Shown: in pieces, positions 17,328-27,038 of the stretch | Numbering within the stretch: the stretch's first letter is position 1 | How the letters are laid out: the number at the start of each line of letters is the position of its first letter | NCBI GenBank assembly: GCA_002702655.1 | Contig: PABB01000017.1 | Location: forward strand, 150,805 to 214,804 | Source: Planctomycetaceae bacterium | GTDB taxonomy: Bacteria; Planctomycetota; Planctomycetia; Pirellulales; Lacipirellulaceae | DNA: 64,000 nucleotides | Direction: 5' to 3' | Translations under genes and position numbers: made by a program | Notes under the pieces: generated by a model | Told to the model about the DNA's origin: nothing | The model's database searches: none | What the model saw: only the letters and a program-made list of their open reading frames with translations

Positions 17328-18004
17328 GGCTTTTTACCTGGAACGAGAAGAAGCAGGGCGATGAACGGAGACAAAGGTTCCGCTGAAAATAAACCTAGTA
17401 GGCAACTGACCGAATCGCTAGTGCGTGTCCTCCGCCAAGTGCGACGGGATCCCCTGCTGCAGACCGTTCGCTTCGCGGTGATCGATTTGGAAATTCGTCC
17501 ATAAAGCGGCGAACATCGATTCGCTCCATCAGCGCCGGGTCATCGCGGCAGTGCTCAGCCGGCATTTTGTTTGCCGGTGCTGGCGCCGTTGCCTGAGAAG
17601 TACTGCACGCGGGCGAGATGCCCTCTGAGAGAGGGCGGTCCACGAAACGCGTTCTCAATGAAAATGAGTTATTTTTCATGGTGGATTGTGAGGCGTGCGG
17701 AAGCGATAATCGGGAAATCAGGCGGCTGTGGCTATTCTTTTGTAGTGCGGTCCAATGTCCGTGCAGTCTAGTTTTTGAGGTATTTGGCGGTCTGGCTTGC
17801 GTCGCGTTCCGCCCATCAGCGGACGGTGCTTCGCCAGCGATGTGGCGGTTGGCTTCATCAACCGGCCCGAAACACCCAGGCGAGTTCGCCGCGTGCGCAC
17901 GCAAATCTTGTGATGCGCCGTCCCCTTGGCGCGTGGCGAGGAACGATCAATTGAGGCTGCACGCGCTGGCATCGTCTGTGTGCGTGCGAATCTTCGGAGT
18001 GGAA
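17328..18004. other. Divergent regulatory region between GH5-like and GH2 genes
   Basis: This 677-base non-coding stretch separates two divergent secreted hydrolases. Open frames cross it, but none has protein-like composition or a family match. Its central part around 17640-17690 is more AT-rich and holds the candidate operator at 17658-17679. No other structure is clear. Confidence 0.5.
17658..17679. promoter_or_regulatory. Candidate XylR-type operator, site 1
   Basis: TGAGTTATTTTTCAT (17665-17679) recurs exactly at 20444-20458 in front of the regulator gene. Here it also forms an inverted repeat with ATGAAAA at 17658-17664 facing TTTTCAT at 17673-17679. It lies between the divergent GH5-like and GH2 genes. 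Assignment to the regulator at 20660 is inferred. Confidence 0.5.
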
Positions 18005-20269
18005 ATGATGAATCGGCGGCGATTGTTTGCGTATCTGTTTGTTCTGCTTGCGTGGTCCGGCGGGGCTGCACGGGGCGACGAGCTGGTCAACGAGTGGAAG
18101 TTTCGCTTGCGACGTCCTGCGGACGGTTGGCAGAAGGCCGAGTTCGACGACTCGGGGTGGCGGACCGGACAGGGCGGATTCGGCACGCGCGGCACGCCGG
18201 GCGCCCGCATCGGCACGCGTTGGCGGACGCGCAACATCTGGCTGCGCAAGACTGTCGACCTGGAGCAAGTGCCGGAGAAGCCCGGCCTGTTGATCCACCA
18301 CGACGAAGACGCCGAGGTCTACGTCAACGGTCAGCAAGTAGCTGAACTATCTGGTTGGTCGTCGAAGTACGAGGTTGTGCCGCTCGACGCGAAGGCACGC
18401 TCTGCGCTGGTCGCCGGCAAGAACGTCGTGGCCGTTCACTGTCGCCAGACTGACGGCGGGCAATTCATCGACGTCCACTTGGTCGACGTCGACAACGTGC
18501 CCGAACTGCCGAAGGTCACTAAGCCGACGCCGACGAGTCTGATGACCGTGTGGGGCGCCGCCGTGACGCCGGAGAACGCTTGGCGCGAGTATCCGCGGCC
18601 GCAGATGCAGCGCGACGATTGGCAATGCCTGAACGGCAACTGGGACTACGCCATTGGGCCCGACGGGCAGTCCGAGCGACCCTCCCAATGGGCTGGACAG
18701 ATTCTCGTGCCCTTCTGCCTGGAGTCGAAGCTCGGCGGAGTTCAGCGGCTGCTCGCCCCTGAGGAATGGCTGTGGTACCACCGCACATTCACCGCCCAGC
18801 CAAAGTCCGGGAAACGGACGCTCCTCCATTTCGAAGCTGTCGACTACGACTGCGAGGTCTGGGTCAACGGCAAATCCGTCGGCACGCACAAGGGCGGCAA
18901 CACCGCCTTCACGTTCGATATCACCGACGCTGTCCAGGACGGCGAGAACGACTTGGTCGTTCGCGTCAACGATGACACGCAAGCCTGGCAGCTTCACGGC
19001 AAGCAGGTCCTCGACCCCAACGGGATCTGGTACACCCGCGTTTCAGGGATCTGGCAGACGGTGTGGCTCGAAGAGACCAACGCGACCTATCTGTCTGACC
19101 TGACGATCAGCTCCGACGTGGACACGGACGAGATTTCAGTGACAGCGTCGATCGCTGGCGACGCGGCCGACGTGGCGCTGGAGATTGAAGTGGCGGGCCC
19201 CGGCGGCGCGATTGTCTCCAAGGCGCAAGGCGACGAGCCGGTGGCCACCGCCAAGATTCCCAACGCCGAACACTGGACTCCCGACAATCCGAAGTTGTAC
19301 GAGTTCGAGGCGCGGCTGGTGGACAAGGCTGGCAACGTCGTTGATCGCGTGCAGTCGTACGCGGCCATTCGCTCGGTGGGCACGATGCGCGACGAGGCGG
19401 GCAACGTGCGGCTGACGCTCAACGGCAAGCCGATCTTCCACTGGGGGCCGTTGGACCAGGGGTGGTGGCCCGACGGGCTGCTCACGCCGCCGTCGGACGC
19501 GGGGATGTTGTTCGACGTCGAATTCCTCAAGGAAGCCGGCTTCAACATGATCCGCAAGCACATCAAGGTGGAGCCGCGGCGGTACTACTACCACTGCGAT
19601 CGCCTGGGCATGATGGTTTGGCAGGACCAGGTGAATGCCGATCACGGCGCGCCCTGGACGCACCTGGCCCCCAACCCGCGCGATGCCCAGTGGCCGGACG
19701 AGCGTCATGAGCAATTCATGGAAGAGTTTGAAGCGATGGTTGACCTGTTAGAAAACCACCCCTCGATCGTCATGTGGCAACCGTTCAACGAGGCCTGGGG
19801 GCAACACCGCTCGATGGCGACCGGCGAGTGGATCGTCAAGCGTGATCCGTCTCGGTTGGTCAACATTTCCAGCGGCGGCAACTTCTGGCCGGTGGGGCAC
19901 GTCGCCGATCAACACGCCTATCCCCATCCGAACTTCCCGATCGACAACGATCGTTTTCGGGACTACGTGAAGGTCGTCGGCGAATTCGGCGGCCATGGAT
20001 TTCCTGTCGCCGACCATTTGTGGGTCGATGACGGCAGCAACTGGGGGTACGGATCGCTGCCGAAGACCATCGAGGAGCTGCGCGGTCGCTACGTTGAGTC
20101 GCTCAACCGGCTCAACGAACTGCGCAAGCAGGGCGTTTCCGCAGGCGTCTACACCCAAACCACCGACGTCGAGGGCGAGATCAACGGCCTGATGACCTAC
20201 GATCGGAAGGTCCAGAAGATCCCGGCCAAGGAGCTGGCTGAGCTCCACAAGCGGTTGTTTAAGGATTGA
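18005..20269 (+). CDS. GH2-family beta-galactosidase-like glycoside hydrolase
   Basis: The 754-residue secreted protein has a signal peptide (LFAYLFVLLAWSGGAARG) and the glycoside hydrolase family 2 layout. Two jelly-roll sugar-binding segments come first; the second contains WYHRTF and YDCEVWVNGKSVGTHKGG near residues 257-300. An immunoglobulin-like middle follows, then the TIM barrel. The acid/base motif is PFNEAW with E596, and the nucleophile lies in VVGEFGGHGF with E660. NMIRKHIKVEPRRYYYHCDR is typical of the barrel's early part. Substrate could be beta-galactoside, beta-mannoside or beta-glucuronide. The start is the first of two adjacent ATGs after a long non-coding region. The regulator gene follows 390 bases downstream. 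Confidence 0.9.
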   Translation: MMNRRRLFAYLFVLLAWSGGAARGDELVNEWKFRLRRPADGWQKAEFDDSGWRTGQGGFGTRGTPGARIGTRWRTRNIWLRKTVDLEQVPEKPGLLIHHDEDAEVYVNGQQVAELSGWSSKYEVVPLDAKARSALVAGKNVVAVHCRQTDGGQFIDVHLVDVDNVPELPKVTKPTPTSLMTVWGAAVTPENAWREYPRPQMQRDDWQCLNGNWDYAIGPDGQSERPSQWAGQILVPFCLESKLGGVQRLLAPEEWLWYHRTFTAQPKSGKRTLLHFEAVDYDCEVWVNGKSVGTHKGGNTAFTFDITDAVQDGENDLVVRVNDDTQAWQLHGKQVLDPNGIWYTRVSGIWQTVWLEETNATYLSDLTISSDVDTDEISVTASIAGDAADVALEIEVAGPGGAIVSKAQGDEPVATAKIPNAEHWTPDNPKLYEFEARLVDKAGNVVDRVQSYAAIRSVGTMRDEAGNVRLTLNGKPIFHWGPLDQGWWPDGLLTPPSDAGMLFDVEFLKEAGFNMIRKHIKVEPRRYYYHCDRLGMMVWQDQVNADHGAPWTHLAPNPRDAQWPDERHEQFMEEFEAMVDLLENHPSIVMWQPFNEAWGQHRSMATGEWIVKRDPSRLVNISSGGNFWPVGHVADQHAYPHPNFPIDNDRFRDYVKVVGEFGGHGFPVADHLWVDDGSNWGYGSLPKTIEELRGRYVESLNRLNELRKQGVSAGVYTQTTDVEGEINGLMTYDRKVQKIPAKELAELHKRLFKD

Positions 20270-20291
20270 GATCCGCTTGCCGTCTACGGCG

Positions 20292-20327
20292 TTGTGGCGC
20301 CGCCGCTCTCATGCGGCGGCGCCACAA
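20292..20327. terminator. Perfect 15-base hairpin after the GH2 gene
   Basis: TTGTGGCGCCGCCGC (20292-20306) and GCGGCGGCGCCACAA (20313-20327) are perfect complements around a 6-base loop, starting 23 bases after the GH2 stop. The stem is very GC-rich, but no T-run follows on either strand. It may act as a terminator or mRNA 3'-end stabiliser, or be a dispersed palindrome. Confidence 0.5.
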
Positions 20328-20443
20328 TGGCTCGCGCGTGCGCCGCATCGCCCCGAAGGTCGCAGGGCCGTGTCGACGTCGGTCGGTCAGTAGCTCGCTG
20401 CGCGTTTCGTAAAGTTTTCTGTGCGCAGGGTCTTTGTGTGTCC

Positions 20444-20458
20444 TGAGTTATTTTTCAT
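20444..20458. promoter_or_regulatory. Candidate XylR-type operator, site 2
   Basis: This is an exact 15-base copy of the motif at 17665-17679 and lies 202 bases upstream of the regulator start. A shorter core match (TATTTTTC) follows at 20472-20479. Its position suggests autoregulation. Confidence 0.5.
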
Positions 20459-20616
20459 ATGCGGCATGCCCTATTTTTCGACCGCCGTCGGCGATTTGCG
20501 CAATGGCCTGTTGATGGGTGGGCCAGTTAGTCTAGCATAGAATGCCACGTCGGCTTTTCCTCGCGTTCAACCGGCTTTTCACGGAACAGGCTTGTGTGAG
20601 ATTTTCCGCAGGTCGT

Positions 20617-20631
20617 TGATTTATTTTTCGT
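20617..20631. promoter_or_regulatory. Candidate XylR-type operator, site 3
   Basis: TGATTTATTTTTCGT matches the 15-base motif at 13 positions and lies 29 bases before the regulator's start codon. A bound regulator here would overlap its own promoter or leader. Confidence 0.4.
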
Positions 20632-20659
20632 TCGACGCCGCTTCATCGCGGATAGATTC

Positions 20660-21847
20660 ATGGCGACTGTCACTCGGGGACCCTCCATGCAGAAGTCCAT
20701 TCGCGTCGCCCTGGACGTGGAAACGGCGCGGATCTACGGACGGCACATCCTGGAGGGGATTGCCAAGTACCTGAAGACGACCAAGCCCTGGTCCGTCTAC
20801 CTGGAGGAGCATGAACTCGACCGCGACCCGCGTGAATTCCTCAAGCGCTGGGACGGCGAGGCGATCATCACCCGATCGATCCTGACGCCCGAAGCCGTCG
20901 ACGAGATCAAACGACGCCAGCTCGTTGTCGTCGATGTCGGCGACATGGGCCCCCCGACCGAGTTCACCCGGATTCAGTCGGCCGATTCGGTTATCGGCTC
21001 GATTGCCGCCAAGCACCTGTTGGAGCGTGGATTCGAGTCGCTGGCCTGCTGCAGTTTTTCCAAGGAACATTGGTCGGCGCGGCGACGCGAGGGTTTCGCG
21101 GCCGAGGTCCGCCAACACGGCTTCACGGCCAGTTGCTACGAATCGTGGCGTGCCGGGAAGCAGACCTGGCAGCACGAGCAGTCCGAACTGGTCGAGTGGC
21201 TGAGAACGCTGCCCAAGCCCGTGGGAGTCTTCGCGACGAACGACCTTCGGGGCCAGCACGTGCTGGAGGCGTGTCGCCGGATCGACCTGGCCGTGCCCGA
21301 AAGCGTGGCCGTAGTGGGCGTCGACAACGATGAAGTGCTGTGCGGATTGTGCCAGCCGCAACTCACCAGCATCATTCCCGACTCCGAGCGGATCGGCTAC
21401 GAGGCGGCCTACTGGCTCGACCGAATCCTGGTCGGCAGCACCGACGCCCCGGCGGCCGTCGAGGTGCCCCCCCGCGGGATTGCGGTGCGCCAGTCGTCGG
21501 ACGTGTACGCCGTGTCGGATCCCACCGTGGCCGCCGCGCTGCGATTCATTCGCGAACACGCCTGCGAGGGAATTTCGGTCAGCGACGTGCTGGAGCACAT
21601 TTCCGTGTCCCGCAGCTGGCTGGAACGGCAGTTCCGCAAGTACGTTAATCATTCCCCGCAGGTGGAAATCCGCACTGTCCAGGTGCGGCGGTGTAAGGAA
21701 TTGCTGAAAAGCACGACGTTGCCGCTGGAGAAGATTGCCGGATTAACCGGGTTCGACCATCCTGAGTACATGAGCGTTGTCTTCAAACGCGAGACGAAGG
21801 AAACGCCCGGCCGGTATCGCAAACGCCACGCCGACGGTCGGTCCTAG
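20660..21847 (+). CDS. XylR-like AraC-family transcriptional regulator
   Basis: The 395-residue protein joins a LacI-type periplasmic-binding-like sensor domain (about 10-280) to a C-terminal AraC-type double helix-turn-helix (about 290-392). The sensor part contains GVFATNDLRGQHVLEAC and SVAVVGVDNDEVLCGLCQP. The DNA-binding part contains ISVSRSWLERQFRKYV and IAGLTGFDHPEYMSVVFKRE. This architecture is that of XylR, the xylose-responsive activator; planctomycetes have many paralogues whose sugars are unknown. The start at 20660 could instead be the ATG at 20687 (MQKSIRVAL). It sits among glycoside hydrolases, and repeated 15-base motifs lie in its leader and near the hydrolases, so local sugar-responsive control is likely. 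Confidence 0.93.
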   Translation: MATVTRGPSMQKSIRVALDVETARIYGRHILEGIAKYLKTTKPWSVYLEEHELDRDPREFLKRWDGEAIITRSILTPEAVDEIKRRQLVVVDVGDMGPPTEFTRIQSADSVIGSIAAKHLLERGFESLACCSFSKEHWSARRREGFAAEVRQHGFTASCYESWRAGKQTWQHEQSELVEWLRTLPKPVGVFATNDLRGQHVLEACRRIDLAVPESVAVVGVDNDEVLCGLCQPQLTSIIPDSERIGYEAAYWLDRILVGSTDAPAAVEVPPRGIAVRQSSDVYAVSDPTVAAALRFIREHACEGISVSDVLEHISVSRSWLERQFRKYVNHSPQVEIRTVQVRRCKELLKSTTLPLEKIAGLTGFDHPEYMSVVFKRETKETPGRYRKRHADGRS

Positions 21848-21875
21848 CGGGGACCAGTCGATAGACGAGTTGCCG

Positions 21876-24305
21876 ATGAATCGCCTCTTCTCAACATCTG
21901 CCGCATTGCTCGCCGTTGCGCTGACGGCGGCGTCTGTGATTGCCCAGGACGACGCCGACGCGCCAGCCGTCGATTTCGCCCGCGACGTTAAACCCCTGCT
22001 GGCGCGACGCTGCTTTGCCTGCCATGGACCCGAAACGGGCGAGGGCGGGCTGCGGCTGACGAGTCGCGCCGAGGCGCTGGCGGAGTTGGACTCGGGGATG
22101 CTCGCCATCGTGCCCGGCGATCCCGACGAGAGCGAACTGTTGGCGCGTGTGTCGTCCGACGACGAATTCATGCGGATGCCGCCCGAGGGCGAGCCGCTCA
22201 CGCCGGAGGAAATCCAGACTCTGCGTCGCTGGATTGCCGAGGGGGCCGATTGGAAGCAGCATTGGGCATGGCTTCCTCGGCAGCCGCAGACGCCCCCCGC
22301 GGTGCAGCGCGACGACTGGGTTGCCAACCCGATCGATGCGTTCATTCTGGCAAAGCTGGAAGCCGCCGAACTGGAGCCCGCGTCTGACGCGCAGCGGCGG
22401 ACGCTGATTCGACGCGCTTACTACGACCTGACCGGCCTGCCGCCGACGCGGCAGCAGGTCGAGCAGTTCGTCGGCGACGACGCACCCGACGCGTGGAGTC
22501 GTCTGGTCGATAAACTGCTGGAGTCGCCGCACTACGGCGAGCGCTGGGCGCGGCACTGGCTCGACGTGGTGCGCTACGCGGAGACCAACAGTTTCGAGCG
22601 CGATGGGGCCAAGCCCAACGCGTGGAAGTACCGCGACTACGTGATCCGCTCGCTCAATGCCGACAAGCCCTATGATCAGTTCGTTCGCGAACAACTTGCC
22701 GGCGACGAACTCGACAACGTGACCCGCGATTCGATTATCGCCACGGGTTACTACCGCATTGGCATCTGGGATGACGAGCCCGCTGATCCCACGCAGTCTC
22801 GGGCCGACGAGCAGGACGACATCGTTTCGACAACGAGCCAGGCGTTTTTGGGACTCACGGTCGGTTGTGCTCGTTGCCACGATCACAAGATCGATCCGAT
22901 CCCCCAGGCCGACTACTACGGGCTCGTCGCATTCTTTGCCGACGTGACCAGCTACGCCGAACGGGGCGATCAGCAAACCAATAACCAATGGAGTTTTGGC
23001 GATCCTGAGGAACTGCAGCGACGCAAAAAGCTCCAACGCCGCGAAGCCCGCATCAGCCGCGAAAAGACGTCCATGGAGGAGGTCGGCATTCGCCGGATGG
23101 AGGCCGCCGATCAACGGCGGAGCGAAACGGCCGAGCGGCAGACGCTGCTGGAAGAGAAGTTAGCGGCGTTCCTGAATCCCTCCGAACTTGAACTCTACGA
23201 AGAGACGGTCCGCCGCCTCCAGGCGGTGCACGACGAGATTGCTGGATTGCCGCCGCTGGAATCGGCGCTCGCCTTGGCCAAGTGCGAGCCGCATCCGGAG
23301 CCGACTCACGTTATGGAACGCGGCAATCCGCATGTGCCGGGCGAAGTCGTGGAGCCGCATTTCCCGCAATTGTTCGAAGCACCCGCACCGACGATTGCGG
23401 CGGCCCCCGCAGAAGCTCGATCCGCGGGGCGGCGCCGCGTGCTGGCCGAGTGGATCGCCTCGCCCGACAACTTGCTCACCGCGCGGGTCATCGTGAATCG
23501 CGTCTGGCAGCACCACTTCGGTCGGGGGATCGTTCGGTCGCCGAACAACTTCGGCGAGATGGGCGACCCGCCGACGCATCCGGAACTGCTGGACTGGCTC
23601 GCCCAATGGCTTGTGGATCACCAATGGCGACTCAAGCCGCTGCACCGACTGATCATGACCTCCCACGCCTACCGCATGTCCAGCGCCGGCAGCGAGCGCG
23701 GCTTGGCGATCGACCCGGACAACGATCTGTTTTGGCGGTTCAACATGCGGCGGCTGAGCGCCGAGGAAGTTCGCGACTCGCTGCTGGCGGCGTCGCAGAC
23801 GCTCAACCGCGACGTGTATGGCCCGAGTTTCTACCCAAAGCTTTCCGAAGAAGTGCTTGCCACGCAGTCCAACCCGGGCAGCGGCTGGGGCGAGTCGGCG
23901 CCCGAAGATCGGGCTCGGCGCAGCGTTTACATTCACGTCAAACGGTCGCTGCTCGACCCTTTGCTGACCGCGTTCGATTTGCCGGACGTGGATCTATCGT
24001 GCGAGGCTCGTTTCGTGACGACGCAGCCGCAGCAATCGATGGCGCTGCTCAACGGTGCGTTCGCGATTGAGCAGGCTTCGCGGCTGGCTGACGAGATTCT
24101 GGCGATGGAAGCCGTCTCGCCGGCCGAACAGGTCGCGGCGTCGGTCCAGTTGGCGCTGGCTCGCGACGCGACGCCGGAGGAAGTCGATTCAGGCGTCAAG
24201 TTGATTAACACGTTACAGACGAAGCACAACCTGTCGCCCGAGCAGGCGCTCGCCCAGTGGTGTGGCGTCGTGTTGAACCTCAACGAATTCCTTTATTTGG
24301 ATTGA
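21876..24305 (+). CDS. PSCyt1-PSCyt2-PSD1 planctomycete cytochrome protein (DUF1549/DUF1553)
   Basis: The 809-residue exported protein has a signal peptide (about 1-23) and the planctomycete-specific order PSCyt1, PSCyt2 (DUF1549) and PSD1 (DUF1553). A class-I-like heme-binding CFACH lies at about 46-50, in a stretch ending GDPDESELL and MPPEG. A second CxxCH (CARCH, about 331-335) is followed by DHKIDPI. The C-terminal domain contains [12 protein letters not shown] and the [13 protein letters not shown] motif. The start [11 protein letters not shown] at 21876 is used; upstream codons overlap the regulator. Such proteins are always paired with DUF1501 proteins, as here, and are often linked to polysaccharide degradation. 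The biochemical role is unknown; electron transfer at the cell envelope is inferred. Confidence 0.94.
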   Translation: MNRLFSTSAALLAVALTAASVIAQDDADAPAVDFARDVKPLLARRCFACHGPETGEGGLRLTSRAEALAELDSGMLAIVPGDPDESELLARVSSDDEFMRMPPEGEPLTPEEIQTLRRWIAEGADWKQHWAWLPRQPQTPPAVQRDDWVANPIDAFILAKLEAAELEPASDAQRRTLIRRAYYDLTGLPPTRQQVEQFVGDDAPDAWSRLVDKLLESPHYGERWARHWLDVVRYAETNSFERDGAKPNAWKYRDYVIRSLNADKPYDQFVREQLAGDELDNVTRDSIIATGYYRIGIWDDEPADPTQSRADEQDDIVSTTSQAFLGLTVGCARCHDHKIDPIPQADYYGLVAFFADVTSYAERGDQQTNNQWSFGDPEELQRRKKLQRREARISREKTSMEEVGIRRMEAADQRRSETAERQTLLEEKLAAFLNPSELELYEETVRRLQAVHDEIAGLPPLESALALAKCEPHPEPTHVMERGNPHVPGEVVEPHFPQLFEAPAPTIAAAPAEARSAGRRRVLAEWIASPDNLLTARVIVNRVWQHHFGRGIVRSPNNFGEMGDPPTHPELLDWLAQWLVDHQWRLKPLHRLIMTSHAYRMSSAGSERGLAIDPDNDLFWRFNMRRLSAEEVRDSLLAASQTLNRDVYGPSFYPKLSEEVLATQSNPGSGWGESAPEDRARRSVYIHVKRSLLDPLLTAFDLPDVDLSCEARFVTTQPQQSMALLNGAFAIEQASRLADEILAMEAVSPAEQVAASVQLALARDATPEEVDSGVKLINTLQTKHNLSPEQALAQWCGVVLNLNEFLYLD

Positions 24306-24361
24306 CCGCCGTGTCTGCCGCCGTCGGGGCTGGCAGCGAACGCGCGAGTGCGGAGCAAATC

Positions 24362-25804
24362 ATGAGTAGCAACGTCACGCACGCCGAGTCGTTTTGTCGT
24401 CGTACGCGCCGCGAGTTCCTGTGGGAGATCGGGGGCGGGTTCGGCGGAGCGGCACTGGCGGGGATGCTGGCGGCCGACGGGGCGTTTGCTTCCGACAACC
24501 CGCTGGCCGCACGACCGAGTCCCCGTCCCGCCCGCGCCAAAAGCGTGATCTTCCTGTTCATGTACGGCGGGCCCAGTCACGTCGACACGTTCGATTACAA
24601 GCCGGCGATGGTCGGCATGGACGGCAAAACGGTCGATGTGAAGACGCACGGGCGGGGCGGTCACCGCAACCAGGGACGCATCGTCGAACCGCGATGGAAG
24701 TTCCGCCAATACGGCGAGTGCGGCAAGTGGGTCAGCGATCTGTTTCCGCATTTGGGCAAGTGCGTTGACGACATTGCGTTTTTGCACTCCATGACCGCCG
24801 AGTCGCCGATTCACGGCTCGGCCATGTTGATGATGAACTCGGGCAAGCTGCAAAGCGGCTATCCCGCGCTGGGCTCCTGGGTCAATTACGGTCTGGGGTC
24901 GGTGAACGAGAATCTGCCGGGTTTCGTCGTCATGCTGGACGAGTCGGGCGGTCCGATCAGCGGCGCCAAGAATTGGGCCAGCGGCTACATGCCCGCTACG
25001 TTCGCCGGCACGGTTTTTCGCCCCGAAGGCTCGCCCATCAACGATCTGGCGCTGCCGCAAGGCGTCAGTCGCGAATTGCGCCGCGACGTGCTGGATTCGC
25101 TACGCGAGTTGAACGAAAGTCACCTGGCCCTCCGGCCCGATCAGGCCGATTTGCAGTCGCGGATTTCCGCTTATGAACTCGGTTTCCGCATGCAGCAACA
25201 CGCTCCTGAAGCGGTCGATATTTCCGACGAGACCGAGGAAACGCTCAACCTGTACGGCGTCAATCAACCCGAGACCGAAGCGTTCGGCCGGCGGTGTTTG
25301 CTGGCGCGGCGGCTCGTCGAGCGGGGCGTGAGATTCGTGCAGGTCTACTCGGGCGGCGCCCACAACGACGCCAACTGGGATGCGCACGGCGACCTGGAGG
25401 CGAATCACAATTTGCACGCCAAAGAGACCGATCAACCGATTGCGGCTCTGCTGACCGATCTCAAGCGGCGCGGCATGCTCGATGAAACGCTCGTGGTCTG
25501 GGGCGGCGAGTTCGGACGCCAGCCGACGGCCGAATACGCCGTCGGCACGGGCCGCGATCACAATTCGTATGGCTTCACCATGTGGGCTGCCGGCGGCGGT
25601 ATGAAGGGCGGCGTGAGCGTCGGATCGACCGACGAGATCGGCTCGGCTGCAGCCGACCAACCGATGCATGTCAAACGACTGCACGCGACGATTCTGCACC
25701 AGTTGGGGCTCGACCCCAACGGCCTGAGCTACCTGTACCGGGGGCTCGACCAGAAACTTGTCGGCGTGGAGCACGTCGAGCCCATTCACGAGGTCATTGC
25801 ATAG
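24362..25804 (+). CDS. DUF1501 family protein with Tat signal
   Basis: The 480-residue partner of the upstream PSD1 protein. It begins with a twin-arginine-like signal, RRTRREFLWEIGGGFGG, so folded export by Tat is likely. The DUF1501 body shows the family's marks: FLFMYGGPSHVDTFDYKP, FLHSMTAESPIHGSAM, VWGGEFGRQPTAE, GRDHNSYGFTMW and HATILHQLGLDPNGLSY. This family is related to the alkaline phosphatase/sulfatase superfamily; the HNS and HATILH histidines are candidate metal ligands. The start MSSNVTHAESF at 24362 lies 57 bases after the PSD1 stop, so the two form an operon. Activity is unproven in the family. Confidence 0.93.
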   Translation: MSSNVTHAESFCRRTRREFLWEIGGGFGGAALAGMLAADGAFASDNPLAARPSPRPARAKSVIFLFMYGGPSHVDTFDYKPAMVGMDGKTVDVKTHGRGGHRNQGRIVEPRWKFRQYGECGKWVSDLFPHLGKCVDDIAFLHSMTAESPIHGSAMLMMNSGKLQSGYPALGSWVNYGLGSVNENLPGFVVMLDESGGPISGAKNWASGYMPATFAGTVFRPEGSPINDLALPQGVSRELRRDVLDSLRELNESHLALRPDQADLQSRISAYELGFRMQQHAPEAVDISDETEETLNLYGVNQPETEAFGRRCLLARRLVERGVRFVQVYSGGAHNDANWDAHGDLEANHNLHAKETDQPIAALLTDLKRRGMLDETLVVWGGEFGRQPTAEYAVGTGRDHNSYGFTMWAAGGGMKGGVSVGSTDEIGSAAADQPMHVKRLHATILHQLGLDPNGLSYLYRGLDQKLVGVEHVEPIHEVIA

Positions 25805-25911
25805 TCGCCGTTGAGGCGCATCGCTATTGAAATGCGGCGGCATGCCAACGCCAGGAACCGGCGCGGCGGTAATTGAGTTTTCTGTTGATGTTGTTGAAAG
25901 AGGCTGTCTCG

Positions 25912-26724
25912 ATGTCGTCCGGTCATACACAGTTTCGCCTCGATGGTCGCGTGGCCCTGGTCACAGGCAGCACGCGGGGGCTTGGCAAGGAAATGGCCGT
26001 CGCTCTAGCGCGCGCCGGGGCACGCACGGCGATGAACTTTGCCAACAGTCGCGAAACAGCCGAGGCGGCGTTCAGCGAACTGCAATGTGTCAACTCGGAA
26101 TCCCTGTTGGTTCAGGGCGACGTGACCGACCCGATTTCCGTCGATCGTATGGTGGGCGAAGTGGAGCAGACCCTCGGCCCGGTAGACATCCTCGTCGTCA
26201 ATGCCACTTGCACTCAGCACGAACTGGCGTTGGAGGACTATACCTGGGACCACTTCCAGGCGATGCTCGATTTCTTTGTGAAGAGCCCCGTGTTATTGAC
26301 CAAACGTTGCTTGCCCCACATGAAGCAGCAGCAGTGGGGACGGATCATCCACATTACCAGCGAGGTGGTGGCGCTCGCATCGAACAAGTTCAGCGCCTAC
26401 GTTGCAGCCAAGGGGGGGCAGACGGCCTTCGCTCTCAGCACGGCTCGGGAGTTCGCTCCTTACGGCGTCACCGTCAACATGGTCGCTCCTGGGTGGATTC
26501 CTGTTGAACGACATGCCCAGTGCGATCCCGATGCGATGGCAAAATATCGCGAGGGCGTGCCCGCCGGTCGCATGGGGACCCCGGCGGACGTGGCGCCAGC
26601 GGTCACTTTCCTGGCAAGCCCCGAAGCCCAGTTTGTGACGGGCCAGACGCTGGCGGTGAACGGCGGCAACACGGTTTCCCGCAAGCCGTTGGTGGACCCC
26701 GCAGATGCGTTCGCAGCGTTGTGA
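25912..26724 (+). CDS. Short-chain dehydrogenase/reductase
   Basis: The 270-residue protein is a classical SDR. The cofactor motif TGSTRGLG is at about residues 18-25, a variant NAG-region reads VNATC, and the catalytic text is ITSEVV with the serine, then YVAAKGG with Tyr and Lys. The tail TGQTLAVNGGNTV is typical of FabG-like and sugar dehydrogenases. NAG is replaced by NAT, a mild departure. The start MSSGHTQFRL at 25912 is chosen as it places the Rossmann motif normally. Position between DUF1501 and an arabinofuranosidase suggests a sugar or sugar-acid substrate, but this is context only. Confidence 0.9.
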   Translation: MSSGHTQFRLDGRVALVTGSTRGLGKEMAVALARAGARTAMNFANSRETAEAAFSELQCVNSESLLVQGDVTDPISVDRMVGEVEQTLGPVDILVVNATCTQHELALEDYTWDHFQAMLDFFVKSPVLLTKRCLPHMKQQQWGRIIHITSEVVALASNKFSAYVAAKGGQTAFALSTAREFAPYGVTVNMVAPGWIPVERHAQCDPDAMAKYREGVPAGRMGTPADVAPAVTFLASPEAQFVTGQTLAVNGGNTVSRKPLVDPADAFAAL

Positions 26725-27038
26725 GGAAACGAACTGTCTCAGGGCGATTTCCGACGAGACAGGTCTCGGCAATTAGTCGAGAAAAATATCTCAATTGTGA
26801 AGACGGCTAGTCTCATTGCGGGAATTTCTTTTCGCAATCAAACTGGACTGGTATGGCGGTGCGATATCTCACTTGGGGCAGGATCGCACCGCCGGTAACG
26901 AATCTTCGAAGTGCTAGGTGAGCGACGGCTCAATAGTCGCCTTGCCCGGTCTCGTCGATCGACTTTTTCGCTCTTGTTTGACCCTGTCTCTCGTGAGGCC
27001 GCGGCGCGCCGCTGTTGCTAGGCGCACTGGCGGCAGGT
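26725..27038. other. Non-coding region before the GH51-like gene
   Basis: This 314-base region holds a short palindrome, CGAGACAGGTCTCG, near 26755-26768. It also holds a candidate operator on the minus strand at 26779-26793. No gene is visible in it. Confidence 0.45.
26779..26793 (-). promoter_or_regulatory. Candidate XylR-type operator, site 4
   Basis: Read on the minus strand, TGAGATATTTTTCTC matches the motif found at 17665 and 20444 in 12 of 15 positions. It lies about 245 bases upstream of the arabinofuranosidase-like gene, linking that gene to the putative regulon. Confidence 0.35.

Larger units (their letters stand above)
20270..20659. other. Non-coding leader of the XylR-like gene with repeated TATTTTTC motifs
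   Basis: This 390-base region begins with a perfect 15-base hairpin (20292-20327) just after the GH2 gene. It then becomes AT-richer. TATTTTTC occurs three times (20449, 20472, 20622), within matches to the candidate operator at 20444-20458 and 20617-20631. No gene is visible. Confidence 0.5.
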
